A stretch of 64,000 nt of DNA from Polaribacter vadi (GTDB lineage: Bacteria > Bacteroidota > Bacteroidia > Flavobacteriales > Flavobacteriaceae): the NCBI RefSeq assembly GCF_018861005.1, contig NZ_JAHKQL010000004.1:18183-82182 (forward strand). The letters run 5' to 3'. This document shows positions 28,012-37,475 of this stretch, in pieces. The notes beneath the pieces were generated by a model, which had not been told where the DNA came from, did no database searches, and saw nothing but the letters and a program-made list of their open reading frames with translations. Numbering within the stretch: the first letter of the stretch is position 1; the number at the start of each line of letters is the position of its first letter. Both the position numbers and the translations under genes were made by a program.

Positions 28012-28776
28012 CTAAGAGGCATAACCCTTTATTTTTGGTAAGGCATATTGCTTTACTTTACGTGAAATTTTAAAAATTAAAGTCAAAACGCCACATAATT
28101 GATATTTTTGAATGATCTGCAAATCTTCTGTAGACTTTTTCTTTTGCAATTTTAAGGTGGTGCTCTTACCTCCCAAACGCATTTTTACAATAAAGTCATC
28201 TAAAAAATATTTTTTGATCTTATCATTAAAGAACCATCGTAAAGAAATTTCGTAATCACTGGCGATGCGATACGATTCATCATAAAGTCCATAGCTTTCA
28301 AATACGTCTCTTTTTACATAAATGGTGGTATGCAAAGGGATCCATCCATACTTCAAATACTTTTTTTGATAGGGTTTCCCTGGATAGACCCGTTTAATAT
28401 GATCAATCGCATCCCGTTCTACATACAATCCATGGGCATACAACAAATCGGCATTTGATTGTTGAAAACCTTGAACTACCTTTTCTATGGTGGTGGATTC
28501 ATAAAACAAATCATCCGAATGTAAAATACCAATCACATCCCCTGTGGCTACTTGAATCCCTTTGTTTAACGCATTGTACAAGCCTTTGTCTTTTTCAGAT
28601 TTATAATAGCCCAATTGAGGAATAAATGGTTCTATTACCTTTTGTGTACCATCCGTTGACCCCCCATCGATGATGATGTGTTCTATGTTGGGATAGCTTT
28701 GCGCTAACACCGATTGTATACAGCTTTCGATACAAGCGGCATTGTTATAGACAATAGTAATGATGGATACTTTCAT
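28012..28776 (-). CDS. Glycosyltransferase family 2
   Basis: A 254-residue GT-A enzyme. N-terminal VSIITIVYNNAACIESCIQSV and IIIDGGSTDGT bind the nucleotide, and the metal motif is HSDDLFY. It is similar to WcaA/WcaE-type colanic acid transferases. It is soluble and probably acts at the inner face of the membrane on the lipid-linked repeat unit. Its start is 2 bp after the stop of the next GT2 gene. Confidence 0.9.
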   Translation of the reverse strand: MKVSIITIVYNNAACIESCIQSVLAQSYPNIEHIIIDGGSTDGTQKVIEPFIPQLGYYKSEKDKGLYNALNKGIQVATGDVIGILHSDDLFYESTTIEKVVQGFQQSNADLLYAHGLYVERDAIDHIKRVYPGKPYQKKYLKYGWIPLHTTIYVKRDVFESYGLYDESYRIASDYEISLRWFFNDKIKKYFLDDFIVKMRLGGKSTTLKLQKKKSTEDLQIIQKYQLCGVLTLIFKISRKVKQYALPKIKGYAS

Positions 28777-28778
28777 AA

Positions 28779-29684
28779 TTATTTTATTTGATATTTTTCT
28801 TTGATATATGCAATCAATTTTGTCTCATCATTCTTAAAATTAAGTTTTAACTCATAAATCTTGGCATCTACTAAAAAACGATACCAAAAACCTTGTAAAA
28901 TATGCCATACAAAACCCGATTTACCATCTAAAAAACCTAATTTCAAAAAATAACGGTATGAAAAATAGATAAAAGGACGTACAAATAATGGAAATTTTAA
29001 ATAAGCCAATTTTAAAAACCGCTTACGTTGTTCTCCAGTGCCAAAAAATTTAGGTTCTACACTGCTTTTAGAAAATATCTGATATTGGGTATCTAATAAA
29101 TCAACAACTTCTCTTGTAGCGTAATGGTTGTGTTTCTCTGTCCACCAGGTGAGATCATTCAAATTTTCATCAACTTGAACTATGTTAATTTCGGCAGTTA
29201 TACCTTCAGTTAATTTTATGTGCTCATCCATCCATCGATTTTCGCAAAAACCTTTACCAAATTTCCATATTTTTAAGTGCCATACTGGAAACCAACCTCC
29301 ATGTAACAGAGGCTTATCCATAAAAATAATTTTTCGTTTGATGTAGACACCTGAAATCTCACTACTTAAGTTTGCTAATTCTTGTTTTAAATCTATATTC
29401 GAATTGGATTCATAATATTCATCAGCATCAATACGCCAAACCCATTCCGATTGAATGTTGCAATTTTGTAATGCCCAATTGAATTGGGTTGCATAGTTAA
29501 CCCAAGGGTTTTGATAAACTTTAGCCCCTAAACGTTCTGCAATAGCAACTGTATAGTCTTTGCTAAAAGAGTCTATAATGAAAATTTCATCTACCGAATT
29601 TTTTATCGAATTGATACAGCGCTCTATATGTTGTTCTTCATTATACGTTAGTATGATTGCGGCTATGGTCTTTGTTTGATTCAT
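28779..29684 (-). CDS. Glycosyltransferase family 2 (WaaE/KdtX-like)
   Basis: A 301-residue GT-A enzyme with TIAAIILTYNEEQHIERCI, IDSFSKDYTVAIAERLGA and the metal motif RIDADEYYE. The pattern, with KIWKFGKGFCENRWMDEHI in the middle, resembles the WaaE/KdtX and related LPS-core or capsule beta-glucosyltransferase group. It overlaps the upstream acetyltransferase gene by 4 bp, so translation is probably coupled. Confidence 0.88.
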   Translation of the reverse strand: MNQTKTIAAIILTYNEEQHIERCINSIKNSVDEIFIIDSFSKDYTVAIAERLGAKVYQNPWVNYATQFNWALQNCNIQSEWVWRIDADEYYESNSNIDLKQELANLSSEISGVYIKRKIIFMDKPLLHGGWFPVWHLKIWKFGKGFCENRWMDEHIKLTEGITAEINIVQVDENLNDLTWWTEKHNHYATREVVDLLDTQYQIFSKSSVEPKFFGTGEQRKRFLKLAYLKFPLFVRPFIYFSYRYFLKLGFLDGKSGFVWHILQGFWYRFLVDAKIYELKLNFKNDETKLIAYIKEKYQIK

Positions 29685-30235
29685 TCTTTTAAAACTCTTT
29701 TTTTGATGTATTTTGCAGGGTTACCTCCTACTATAGAGAGCGGCTCAATACTTTTAACAACTAAGGATTTTGCTCCAATTACAGAATATTTTCCTAAAGT
29801 AACTCCTGGCAATATATAAACTCCTGTGGTTACCCAACATCCGTCATTGATAACTATAGGACTTGTCACCATTTCAAAACCGACACTATTAACATTGTGA
29901 CTACCCGTTATTAAAAAAGAATATTCTCCAATACAACACTTTTCTCCAATTGTTATTTTATCTAAACAATAAGCCCAAGATTTGTGACCTAAACTTGATA
30001 GATGCCCCATTTCTAAATTCCATGGATGGTCAATTTTTGCCGTTCTATTAATATTTACTGTACTACTTAATTTAGCCCCAAACAATCGCAATAAGTAGAT
30101 TCTAGGTTTTTTAATTTGATTAGGAAAAAGCTTAAAAATAGTCATATTTACTATTTTCCATATATGACTTTTTACCTTTTCTTTAAAACTAAAAGGTGTT
30201 GTCTGTACTGGGTTGTATTCAAAATCACTATCCAT
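29681..30235 (-). CDS. WcaF-like hexapeptide acetyltransferase
   Basis: A left-handed beta-helix acetyltransferase of 184 residues. The N-terminal FSFKEKVKSHIWKIVN and KPRIYLLRLFGAKL segments and the PWNLEMGHLSSLGHKSWAYC, ITIGEKCCIGEYSFLITGSH, VTTGVYILPGVTLGKYSVIGA and VVGGNPAKYI-type end fit the colanic acid WcaF class. It transfers acetyl from acetyl-CoA to a sugar of the repeat unit in the cytosol. It overlaps the genes on both sides and is a paralogue of the next acetyltransferase. Confidence 0.88.
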   Translation of the reverse strand: MDSDFEYNPVQTTPFSFKEKVKSHIWKIVNMTIFKLFPNQIKKPRIYLLRLFGAKLSSTVNINRTAKIDHPWNLEMGHLSSLGHKSWAYCLDKITIGEKCCIGEYSFLITGSHNVNSVGFEMVTSPIVINDGCWVTTGVYILPGVTLGKYSVIGAKSLVVKSIEPLSIVGGNPAKYIKKRVLKE

Positions 30236-30803
30236 TTCGTAACTTTCTATTTTTTAAAAATTTAGCAGGATTACCGCCTACTACTGTCCATGTTTCCACA
30301 TTTTTAAATACGGATGATGTAGCACCTACCACAGCTCCTGTTTCAATAGTTACCCCTGGACCTATAAATGCATCTGCTGCTACCCAAACTTGATCTTTTA
30401 TGGCAATTGGTTTTAAAATTAAATTATTTTGAGGGTCTGTAATATCATGTGTAGACGCACACAAATAACTTTTTTGAGAAATTGTAGTATTAGAACCTAT
30501 GCTAATTTTTCCTTGATTATAACAATCTACATTTTGCCCTAGACAGGTAAATGTACCCACTTCCAAATTCCAAGGTGCCCAAATTTTTACATTGGCATGA
30601 ATAATAGTCCCTTTACCAATTTTTGCTCCGAAACATTTTAAAACAAAATTTCTCCATGAATTAAATATATTCCCTTTAAAAGGTTGAAACAAAAAAAATC
30701 TAGTAATATACCATATCACCCTACTTACTTTATTTTTTAAACTAAAGCTATGATTATATTGAGATAAGTCAACTTTTTTTAATAATTTATCATACTCTTC
30801 CAC
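30228..30803 (-). CDS. Second WcaF-like hexapeptide acetyltransferase
   Basis: A paralogue of its downstream neighbour with the same layout (FSLKNKVSRVIWYITRF, WRNFVLKCFGAKIGKGT, PWNLEVGTFTCLGQNVDCYNQGKI, VGGNPAKFLKNR). I choose GTG at 30803, which gives 191 residues, the family length, and a 14-bp overlap with the acyltransferase gene. An ATG 24 codons further upstream would add a long hydrophobic extension buried in that gene. It acts in the cytosol on a repeat-unit sugar. Two such enzymes suggest two acetylation sites. Confidence 0.8.
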   Translation of the reverse strand: MEEYDKLLKKVDLSQYNHSFSLKNKVSRVIWYITRFFLFQPFKGNIFNSWRNFVLKCFGAKIGKGTIIHANVKIWAPWNLEVGTFTCLGQNVDCYNQGKISIGSNTTISQKSYLCASTHDITDPQNNLILKPIAIKDQVWVAADAFIGPGVTIETGAVVGATSSVFKNVETWTVVGGNPAKFLKNRKLRNG

Positions 30804-31848
30804 CAACAATAATTTTATAAAAGTTAAAAAAATATTTTTTAAAAAATAGCGAAATAATAGTAACACAGCCAACAAATAACCAAGGGGAAAGGATGTAAGA
30901 TATCAAAAATCCAATACTATTTTTACCTAAAAAATAAACAATTAATTTCCTTACTATATTCAATGTAGGCATATGAAATAAATAGATAAAAAATGTACAA
31001 GAAGTGATATAAAAAAGATAACGATAATTTTTTATTCTAAAATGTTTAGAAAAAACAAAATCATATGCAAACCAAATTGCTAATAAACCTAAAAAAATTA
31101 TCGGTACTTTCAAAAAATACCAACCATGCCATTTAAATGTAAATAATTCTAATAAGCATAATAAGATAAATAAAAATATAGTTACTTTTTTGTTTAAAGA
31201 AGTTGTTGTTTCTTCAATATTAAATTTTATTAAATGTATAGCACCTCCTAAAGAAAACCAAAATAATGAATAGGCAAAAGAACCTTCCGATAAATATATT
31301 GCTAAAAGACCAATTAAACCAACCCAAAACCAATTGAACCATTTATACAAAAAAAACCATAATGGGGCTAAAAACACTAACAATATTAAATCTCTTAAAA
31401 ACCATAGATGAAAAGCTATTGGAGTACCACTACCAGAATTTACAAATGTATTATAAAGTAGAGTAAGCATATCTTTTTTAAATATTAAAGAAATATTACC
31501 GTTTATAAAGTGTGAAATTCCTTGAATTTGAAGCAAAATATATAGAAATAAAACAACAAAAACACAACCTATTATATAAGGAATAACCAAACTTTTAAAT
31601 CTCTTTTGCATTTTTATAAAAATTGACTCAATATTTATAGTGGTAGATAAAAAGAACAGAAATCCTGAAATTACATAAAACATAGGGACAGCACATCTTC
31701 CAATCATGTCTCCTAAAATCATTTGAACATAAAAATTCACCTTCATACCTTGTATTTCTTCTGTATGAAAACCAGAATGTATATATAGAACTAAAAGTAT
31801 TAAAAAAAAAGAAATCATTCTAATTTTATCACTTACATATTTTTCCAT
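30790..31848 (-). CDS. Acyltransferase family 3 membrane protein
   Basis: A polytopic membrane protein of 352 residues with about ten helices. The N-terminal MISFFLILLVLYIHSGF region, RCAVPMFYVISGFLFF and the AFHLWFLRDL motif are typical of Acyl_transf_3 (OafA/WecH-like). These O-acylate surface sugars at the membrane. It is the third acyl-transfer gene in a row. The 3-prime end overlaps the acetyltransferase gene. Confidence 0.88.
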   Translation of the reverse strand: MEKYVSDKIRMISFFLILLVLYIHSGFHTEEIQGMKVNFYVQMILGDMIGRCAVPMFYVISGFLFFLSTTINIESIFIKMQKRFKSLVIPYIIGCVFVVLFLYILLQIQGISHFINGNISLIFKKDMLTLLYNTFVNSGSGTPIAFHLWFLRDLILLVFLAPLWFFLYKWFNWFWVGLIGLLAIYLSEGSFAYSLFWFSLGGAIHLIKFNIEETTTSLNKKVTIFLFILLCLLELFTFKWHGWYFLKVPIIFLGLLAIWFAYDFVFSKHFRIKNYRYLFYITSCTFFIYLFHMPTLNIVRKLIVYFLGKNSIGFLISYILSPWLFVGCVTIISLFFKKYFFNFYKIIVGGRV

Positions 31849-31859
31849 TATATTTAGAA

Positions 31860-33014
31860 TTAAATTAACTCTTTTACAAACCTTTTACCTACTTGATGAA
31901 TTTCAAAATATTTTAGAAAAACACCTTTGGCATTCTGTTCATAATATTTTTTTAATTCATTTGAATAATTAAACCAAGTTTTTAATGATTTAAAAATTGA
32001 TCCAGTATCATCATTTTGTACAATACCTGCTTTATTTTTTTCAATTTCTCTCCAAATGTTTACTTTGTTAGAAATCAAAACAGGAGTTCCACAAGCTAAG
32101 GCTTCCACTACTGCAATTCCAAAATTTTCCTGATGACTTGGTAAAATAAAACATTCTGCTGCATAAAAAGCTCCCCATCGAGCATCGCCTGTTAACATAC
32201 CTGGAAAATAAATATTTTTAGAACTTTTAGATTTTTCTAATACCTTTTTACCGTATTCTGTAATTAATCCAGGTCCTGCAATAATCAATTGTGGTAAATC
32301 AATATTTTCTTGCTCTAACTTTGTGTAAGCTTCAATCAATAAATCTACTCCTTTTTTTGGGTGTATTCTACTTAAAAATAACCAAAAAGGTTTTCCATTC
32401 CATTCAGGTACTATTAATTGTAATTCTTCCCTCATTTTATTTGTTTCAATAGGAGGTAATTCAACCCCTAGACCAACAACTTTTTCAGATTTTGGATTAT
32501 ACATAGGAAAAGTCGTATTTGCCAATTTCTTTTCTTCTTCGCAAGTAAACAACAAACCCTTTGCATTGTTTATTAATTTTTTTTCTATAAACTGCCAAAA
32601 AATTCTATTTCTAATCGCCTTTAGCTTTCTTTCTTTAGCTATTTGAAAATATGGATCTAACATTCCATGAGGCATTACATAATAAGGTATATCTTTAGAT
32701 TTTGCTATTTGTGCAACTACAAAACTTTGATATTGCCATAAACCGTGTACAATTAATAAATCATAATTTTTTATATGTTTTTTCATCCAAGGTAACAATT
32801 CTTTACTATAACTCCATCCTGTTTTATTACTTCCTAAAGAAATTGTTAAAAAAGTATCTGCAACCAAATAATCTGCAGTTTGAGGATCTAAACATAAAAC
32901 TTCATTTATAATTTCTGGTTTTATAATACGCATACCTTCAATAATATCTCGTACTGCTTTACAAACCCCTCCTGTTTTTGGATCCATCGTACTAATTACA
33001 TGTAATATTTTCAT
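31860..33014 (-). CDS. Glycosyltransferase family 4
   Basis: A GT-B enzyme of 384 residues. The N-terminal domain has MKILHVISTMDPKTGGVCKAV. The C-terminal domain has FLSRIHPKKGVDLLIEAY, LIIAGPG, and the donor-site motif ECFILPSHQENFGIAVVEALACGTPVL with the two Glu residues of the EX7E pattern. It probably transfers a hexose from a nucleotide sugar to the lipid-linked repeat in the cytosol. The neighbour gene starts 3 bp upstream. Confidence 0.92.
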   Translation of the reverse strand: MKILHVISTMDPKTGGVCKAVRDIIEGMRIIKPEIINEVLCLDPQTADYLVADTFLTISLGSNKTGWSYSKELLPWMKKHIKNYDLLIVHGLWQYQSFVVAQIAKSKDIPYYVMPHGMLDPYFQIAKERKLKAIRNRIFWQFIEKKLINNAKGLLFTCEEEKKLANTTFPMYNPKSEKVVGLGVELPPIETNKMREELQLIVPEWNGKPFWLFLSRIHPKKGVDLLIEAYTKLEQENIDLPQLIIAGPGLITEYGKKVLEKSKSSKNIYFPGMLTGDARWGAFYAAECFILPSHQENFGIAVVEALACGTPVLISNKVNIWREIEKNKAGIVQNDDTGSIFKSLKTWFNYSNELKKYYEQNAKGVFLKYFEIHQVGKRFVKELI

Positions 33015-33017
33015 TAC

Positions 33018-33812
33018 TTAGATTCTTTTTTTAACAGATTCTTCTAACTTATTTCTAGTAAACATATCCAATAATCCTCCTTCTGTTAAGTTTATTATTT
33101 CGATACCTTTTTGCTTTGATGCTTCTGCTAGTTTTTGTAATTCTCTTAAATGCCTGCTATGCATATATAAATCTATTACATAATTTTTACTAGTTTTGAT
33201 ATTATTTTCTTCATTTACACCATAAAAATGACTTTGATGATTTATCAACTCATAAGCCAGACCGTTAGCATCAAACCCTGTAAAACAGATCTTCTTATAT
33301 CCACAAAACATGGATGCTTCAAAACAATACCCAGAAACTCCTATACATTTAAAAGGTGTATCTAAAGACATCCATAGAAATTTCACTCCTTTTTCTTTAT
33401 AAGGTTTTAACATTTCTAAATGATACCAATCTACCGGCATTATAAAAGTAATATCGGGTACCATTGTTAATATTTCATCCAACCAAGTAATCGGCCATTC
33501 TCCTGTCTTTAGCTTAGCATCTACAAATACATGAAACTTTGGTTGCAACAGATGGTACAATTCATGTTTAAACCCTCTATTTACAAACATTATATCTTGC
33601 CCTTGTAATACAGACAAATCTTGTTTTTTAAGTGAAGGTCCATTTAAAATAATGTAAACTTGATTTACATTGGTGCTGTTTTTATACTGCTTTTTCATTC
33701 TCAATAATACTTTTTGCTTCCCAAATGACAAACGATTTTTTAAAGTGACTATGCTGTTCATAGTTTTAATGATAAAATCGTCTTTTCTGATCATTAATTG
33801 CCAAAACCCCAT
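33018..33812 (-). CDS. GT42 (sialyltransferase)/DUF115-like protein
   Basis: A soluble protein of 264 residues. Motifs in order match those I know from the Campylobacter CstII sialyltransferase fold: NGPSLKKQDL at 57-66, SGYCFEASMFCGYKKICFTGFDANG at about 160-184 (compare SGVYMCAVAIALGYKEIYLSGIDF), SHFYG at 194-198 with candidate catalytic His195, and a final KGIEIINLTEGGLLDMF. GT42 enzymes use CMP-activated 2-keto acid sugars, and a CMP-sugar synthetase-like gene lies in this array. Remote DUF115 relatives include proteins of other roles, so the donor is inference. Confidence 0.6.
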   Translation of the reverse strand: MGFWQLMIRKDDFIIKTMNSIVTLKNRLSFGKQKVLLRMKKQYKNSTNVNQVYIILNGPSLKKQDLSVLQGQDIMFVNRGFKHELYHLLQPKFHVFVDAKLKTGEWPITWLDEILTMVPDITFIMPVDWYHLEMLKPYKEKGVKFLWMSLDTPFKCIGVSGYCFEASMFCGYKKICFTGFDANGLAYELINHQSHFYGVNEENNIKTSKNYVIDLYMHSRHLRELQKLAEASKQKGIEIINLTEGGLLDMFTRNKLEESVKKRI

Positions 33813-33813
33813 A

Positions 33814-34806
33814 TTATAATTTTTCTAATTCTTTATTTAATTTTTTGTATAAACTTACGTATTTTTCTGTAACTGTTTTTACTGAAAATCGTTCTAAATT
33901 ATAACTCCCATTCTTTATTAATTCATTTCTAAACACTGTTTCAGTTTTCAACTTCTGTAAAGCTTTCTTAATTTCATTAACATTAGTAGGGTCTACCAAT
34001 AGAGCTCCATCACCAGCGACATCGTTCATTGGTGCAATATTGCTAGTTATAATTGGCTTTCCTATTTGTTGTGCTTCTAAAATTGGAACACCAAATCCTT
34101 CATGAAGAGAAGCAAAAAAGACTATATCACAGTCGCAATAGCATTTATATACCTCTTCTCTTGTTAAATTATATCTAAACTCATATACAATATTTGCTTC
34201 ATCTAAATCTTTCCTTAAATCTGCAGTAGGCTTTCTTAATAGTAACAACTTAAAACTAGTCCCTTTTACGGCCTCTATCAATCTAAGTAAGTTTTTAACA
34301 GAGCTACCTCCAATTTGTAAAACAAGAGGCTGTTTATTATTAAACTCCTTATAAAAAGGCTTAAAATCAGAACTTGCAGGATTCGGTATTACTAAAACCT
34401 TCTTAGCATCTATTTTACAAGTAGTAATTAATTTTTGTTTAGTAAATTCTGAAATTGTGGTAATATAAGCCACTTTTTTAAGAGGCCATTGCAGCCATAA
34501 ATATTTTATAATTATTTTACGTATTCCTGATAAATTTCTTTCATAACGACCAATATCATGTACTGTTAATATTGTACGTTTCCCTTTTAAAAATAATGCA
34601 ATGGTATGAATGTCTCCAGTAATGTGATTGATTTCTCCCTGAAATTTACGTGCTTTTACAAAACTATCATAACGTTTCCATTTATGTGAACACAAGTACT
34701 CTTTCTTTTCAATTTCTTTGGGTAAAAATTGAAATAATTGTTGAAAAACAGTTTCAATACTAAATACACCATCCATTTTTGGGCGAAAAAAATAAGTTAT
34801 TTTCAT
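33814..34806 (-). CDS. Glycosyltransferase family 4
   Basis: A GT-B enzyme of 330 residues, short in its N-terminal domain. It has ILTVHDIGRYERN, AYITTISEFTKQKLI, VIPNPASSDFKP, VLQIGGSSVKNLLRLIEAV and the donor motif IVFFASLHEGFGVPILEAQQIGKPIITSN. This resembles mannosyltransferase-type family 4 enzymes; the specificity cannot be read from the sequence. It lies 1 bp upstream of the GT42-like gene, so the two are probably translated together. Confidence 0.9.
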   Translation of the reverse strand: MKITYFFRPKMDGVFSIETVFQQLFQFLPKEIEKKEYLCSHKWKRYDSFVKARKFQGEINHITGDIHTIALFLKGKRTILTVHDIGRYERNLSGIRKIIIKYLWLQWPLKKVAYITTISEFTKQKLITTCKIDAKKVLVIPNPASSDFKPFYKEFNNKQPLVLQIGGSSVKNLLRLIEAVKGTSFKLLLLRKPTADLRKDLDEANIVYEFRYNLTREEVYKCYCDCDIVFFASLHEGFGVPILEAQQIGKPIITSNIAPMNDVAGDGALLVDPTNVNEIKKALQKLKTETVFRNELIKNGSYNLERFSVKTVTEKYVSLYKKLNKELEKL

Positions 34807-34874
34807 TAGCTTAAAATTGTTTTTTTTAATTTTAATTGATTAAATAAGGTTAGTTATTTACCTATAATTTATCC

Positions 34875-36398
34875 TCAAATAATTTTTTTTATTAATTTAA
34901 CTATTCTATAAATTATTATGTAAGTTATTACACTTTGCCAATAATAGCGAACACAATACCCAAAATCTATTAATATACCATTTGCATTTCTAAACATTCC
35001 TAAAAAAACAAATGCATTCATTAAACCAAATAAAGAATAATGTACTTTATAAGCTTTAATATAAACAAAGGTATTGAGTAAATAAAAAACAAGTATATTT
35101 AGAATGAATTGTATTGGAAAATAAAAATAACTAAAAGTTGCTAAACCATCACCAACATGACTAGTTACTACAAAATTACCAAGAGTGCCACCAGATAGTA
35201 AATCACCTCTGCTGTATTTATTACTTTCTTTATTAAATTTTACACCAAAAAAATTTAAAAAAGGACTAGGAAAAACTAATATTAATTGATTCCAAAAATC
35301 GGTCTGTAACTTTTCACTACCATAGCCTAATCTATTTGCATGATATAATGTTTCATCAGATATCCTCATATTAGCATATCGATTTAACATAAAATTATCA
35401 ATGTATTTTTCTGTCCAGCCTAAACTATAAGAACTAACTTCATTAGACCTTTCTTTTCTATCAAATTTAATTTGCTCTAATAATTTTTTATTGTTATATG
35501 TTTTTAAAGTTTTCTGTAGTAATTCTGTTTTAGAAACGTCAGACCTTATTGATCTATTATATAACATAGCATAGGACATATCAGACAACATATCCAAACC
35601 AAAAACAACTAAAAAAACTAAAACTAACAAAAGGCGAGGTGAAATAATTTCTTTAATTTTTAAATTATTTTTTACTAAAAATAAAAAAAACAAAAGAAAA
35701 CATACGCCTATAGGTGCAATCATTGCTGCTCTGCTATTTGAGGCTAAATTAACTATAAAAATAATTACAAAATAAATCCAAACTAATTTCTTATATCCAT
35801 ATCCCTCTTGACCTATTAACTTTGGAAAAAATAATATTAATGGTGCATAATATAAATAAAGAATACCATCTAAAAATTTACCTCCCACATTACCATACTC
35901 TGATTGTCCAGCACTAAATATATAAAGCCTTACTAAAAAACCTATACTCCCTAACAACCAAATAATTTTTGGATTGGTATCAAAAAAATTATTTTTATTT
36001 AAGATTTTTTGAAGTGCATTATTTTTATATTTCAAATTTGCAGATAAATAAAAGGCAAATGAACTGATAGAAAAGAGCAATAACTCGAAAATAAAAGTTT
36101 CAATAGGTCTTTCAAAACCGAGAGATATTGGGTTACCTTCTATTAATGTTGCAATTAAAGGAAGGTATCTGTACATAAACATTGAAAGATAAAAAAAGAA
36201 AGCAAAAGGTGTGTAAACTACATATTTAACTCTTAAAAAATTACGAAATATTAAAAAACTAAAGAATGTCATTAAGCAACCTAATAAGTTTGCTAAAGAC
36301 GGGAAAAGTAATAACTCTAAAGTAATGGATATAATTAAAATTATACCAAGCCATTTCCGTAATTGTTTAAGAATAAATATTTTATTTTTATTTTTCAT
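34875..36398 (-). CDS. wzy: O-antigen/capsule polymerase (Wzy-like)
   Basis: A highly hydrophobic protein of 507 residues with about twelve membrane helices and a large loop near residues 275-360 (LYNRSIRSDVSKTELLQ ... MRISDETLYHANRLGYGSEKL). Low similarity between such proteins means that topology and context carry the call. A flippase gene and many glycosyltransferases surround it and no other polymerase candidate is present. It would link repeat units at the periplasmic face of the inner membrane. It overlaps the neighbour gene by 11 bp. Confidence 0.75.
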   Translation of the reverse strand: MKNKNKIFILKQLRKWLGIILIISITLELLLFPSLANLLGCLMTFFSFLIFRNFLRVKYVVYTPFAFFFYLSMFMYRYLPLIATLIEGNPISLGFERPIETFIFELLLFSISSFAFYLSANLKYKNNALQKILNKNNFFDTNPKIIWLLGSIGFLVRLYIFSAGQSEYGNVGGKFLDGILYLYYAPLILFFPKLIGQEGYGYKKLVWIYFVIIFIVNLASNSRAAMIAPIGVCFLLFFLFLVKNNLKIKEIISPRLLLVLVFLVVFGLDMLSDMSYAMLYNRSIRSDVSKTELLQKTLKTYNNKKLLEQIKFDRKERSNEVSSYSLGWTEKYIDNFMLNRYANMRISDETLYHANRLGYGSEKLQTDFWNQLILVFPSPFLNFFGVKFNKESNKYSRGDLLSGGTLGNFVVTSHVGDGLATFSYFYFPIQFILNILVFYLLNTFVYIKAYKVHYSLFGLMNAFVFLGMFRNANGILIDFGYCVRYYWQSVITYIIIYRIVKLIKKII

Positions 36399-37467
36399 TC
36401 TTTCCTAATACTATTTTCATCATTTTAGCAATAGTTTTCTCGTTAGAATAGCCAGATTTTTCACATCTCTTAATACCTGAATTAATAATAGCTAACCTGA
36501 TTTCTTTATTTTCTTTCTTTAAATAATAATTACATTTATTCAGCAATTCCTCATTTGTACTAAAATACTCAGCTTCTTTACCTTCTTTAAATAAAATCTG
36601 ATGTTCCTTTGTTCTTTCTGCCATCATAAAACCACCACAAGCAGGTATCTCCATTGTTCTTGCCGTTTGCTGATCATTATTCATCTTTCTTAAAAAACAT
36701 AAAGAAATTTTAAAAGCTCTTAAGGCTTTTGGGTAATTGTCTGAAAACAAACCCTCTCTAATTTCTAAATTTGGATGATAGTCGATGTATTCTTTCCATT
36801 TTTTATTTCCAAAAACTTTTACCTTAATACCGTTATCAACCAAATATAAAATACTATGACAACGCTCTTCTTCCCAAGCACCTATAAAACCAACATCTCC
36901 TCCTAATTCCTTTTCTTCAATTAAAGTAAGTTCTCTAGGATAATGAAATTCTTCATGATAAGTTTTATTGATAAAAAAAACATTCTTAAAACCTAGATCT
37001 TTCAAATCCTGGACTATAAATGATTTTGTTGTAAATGTATAATCATATAGAAATCTGCAATTTAAAAAATTTTGGCTTTGATTAAATCGCATCATCATAT
37101 TGTCTGGAGAAAAACTAACAATTTTACAATTTGGTTGCAATTGTTTAATAAGCTTTAATGTTTTTTTTTTAATAGTTAAACCTTTATCAATCCATACAAT
37201 ATCATATTTATTTTCTTGAATTAATCGAGATATTTTCTTATTAGATTTTTTAGAGTCCGGTAAATTGATAGGAAAACCTAAATTAAATAGCTTATTTGTT
37301 ATTTTATAAAGTAATGACACTTTTGTATTTGCAGTATCTACTTCATGCACAGTATTTGCATTCTTTTTTATTGCATTATGCCTATGCAAACAGGTGTTAC
37401 TTTTTCCATATGCACTTAAACCACCAATAGATAAAACTCTCAAATTACTATTTTTTATTAATCCCAT
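36388..37467 (-). CDS. CgeB-like glycosyltransferase (family 1 type)
   Basis: A 359-residue protein with GT-B features. The N-terminal part has RVLSIGGLSAYGKSNTCLHRH and YDIVWIDKGLTI, and the middle has CKIVSFSPDNMMMR. The C-terminal part shows VGFIGAWEEERCHSILYLVDNGIKVKVFG, ARTMEIPACGGFMMAERT and EHQILFKEGKEAEYF, a pattern I know from CgeB and related spore or capsule glycosyltransferases. The substrate is unknown. The gene is AT-rich, like the rest of the variable core of the array. Confidence 0.78.
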   Translation of the reverse strand: MGLIKNSNLRVLSIGGLSAYGKSNTCLHRHNAIKKNANTVHEVDTANTKVSLLYKITNKLFNLGFPINLPDSKKSNKKISRLIQENKYDIVWIDKGLTIKKKTLKLIKQLQPNCKIVSFSPDNMMMRFNQSQNFLNCRFLYDYTFTTKSFIVQDLKDLGFKNVFFINKTYHEEFHYPRELTLIEEKELGGDVGFIGAWEEERCHSILYLVDNGIKVKVFGNKKWKEYIDYHPNLEIREGLFSDNYPKALRAFKISLCFLRKMNNDQQTARTMEIPACGGFMMAERTKEHQILFKEGKEAEYFSTNEELLNKCNYYLKKENKEIRLAIINSGIKRCEKSGYSNEKTIAKMMKIVLGKNEK

Positions 37468-37475
37468 TTAGTAAC

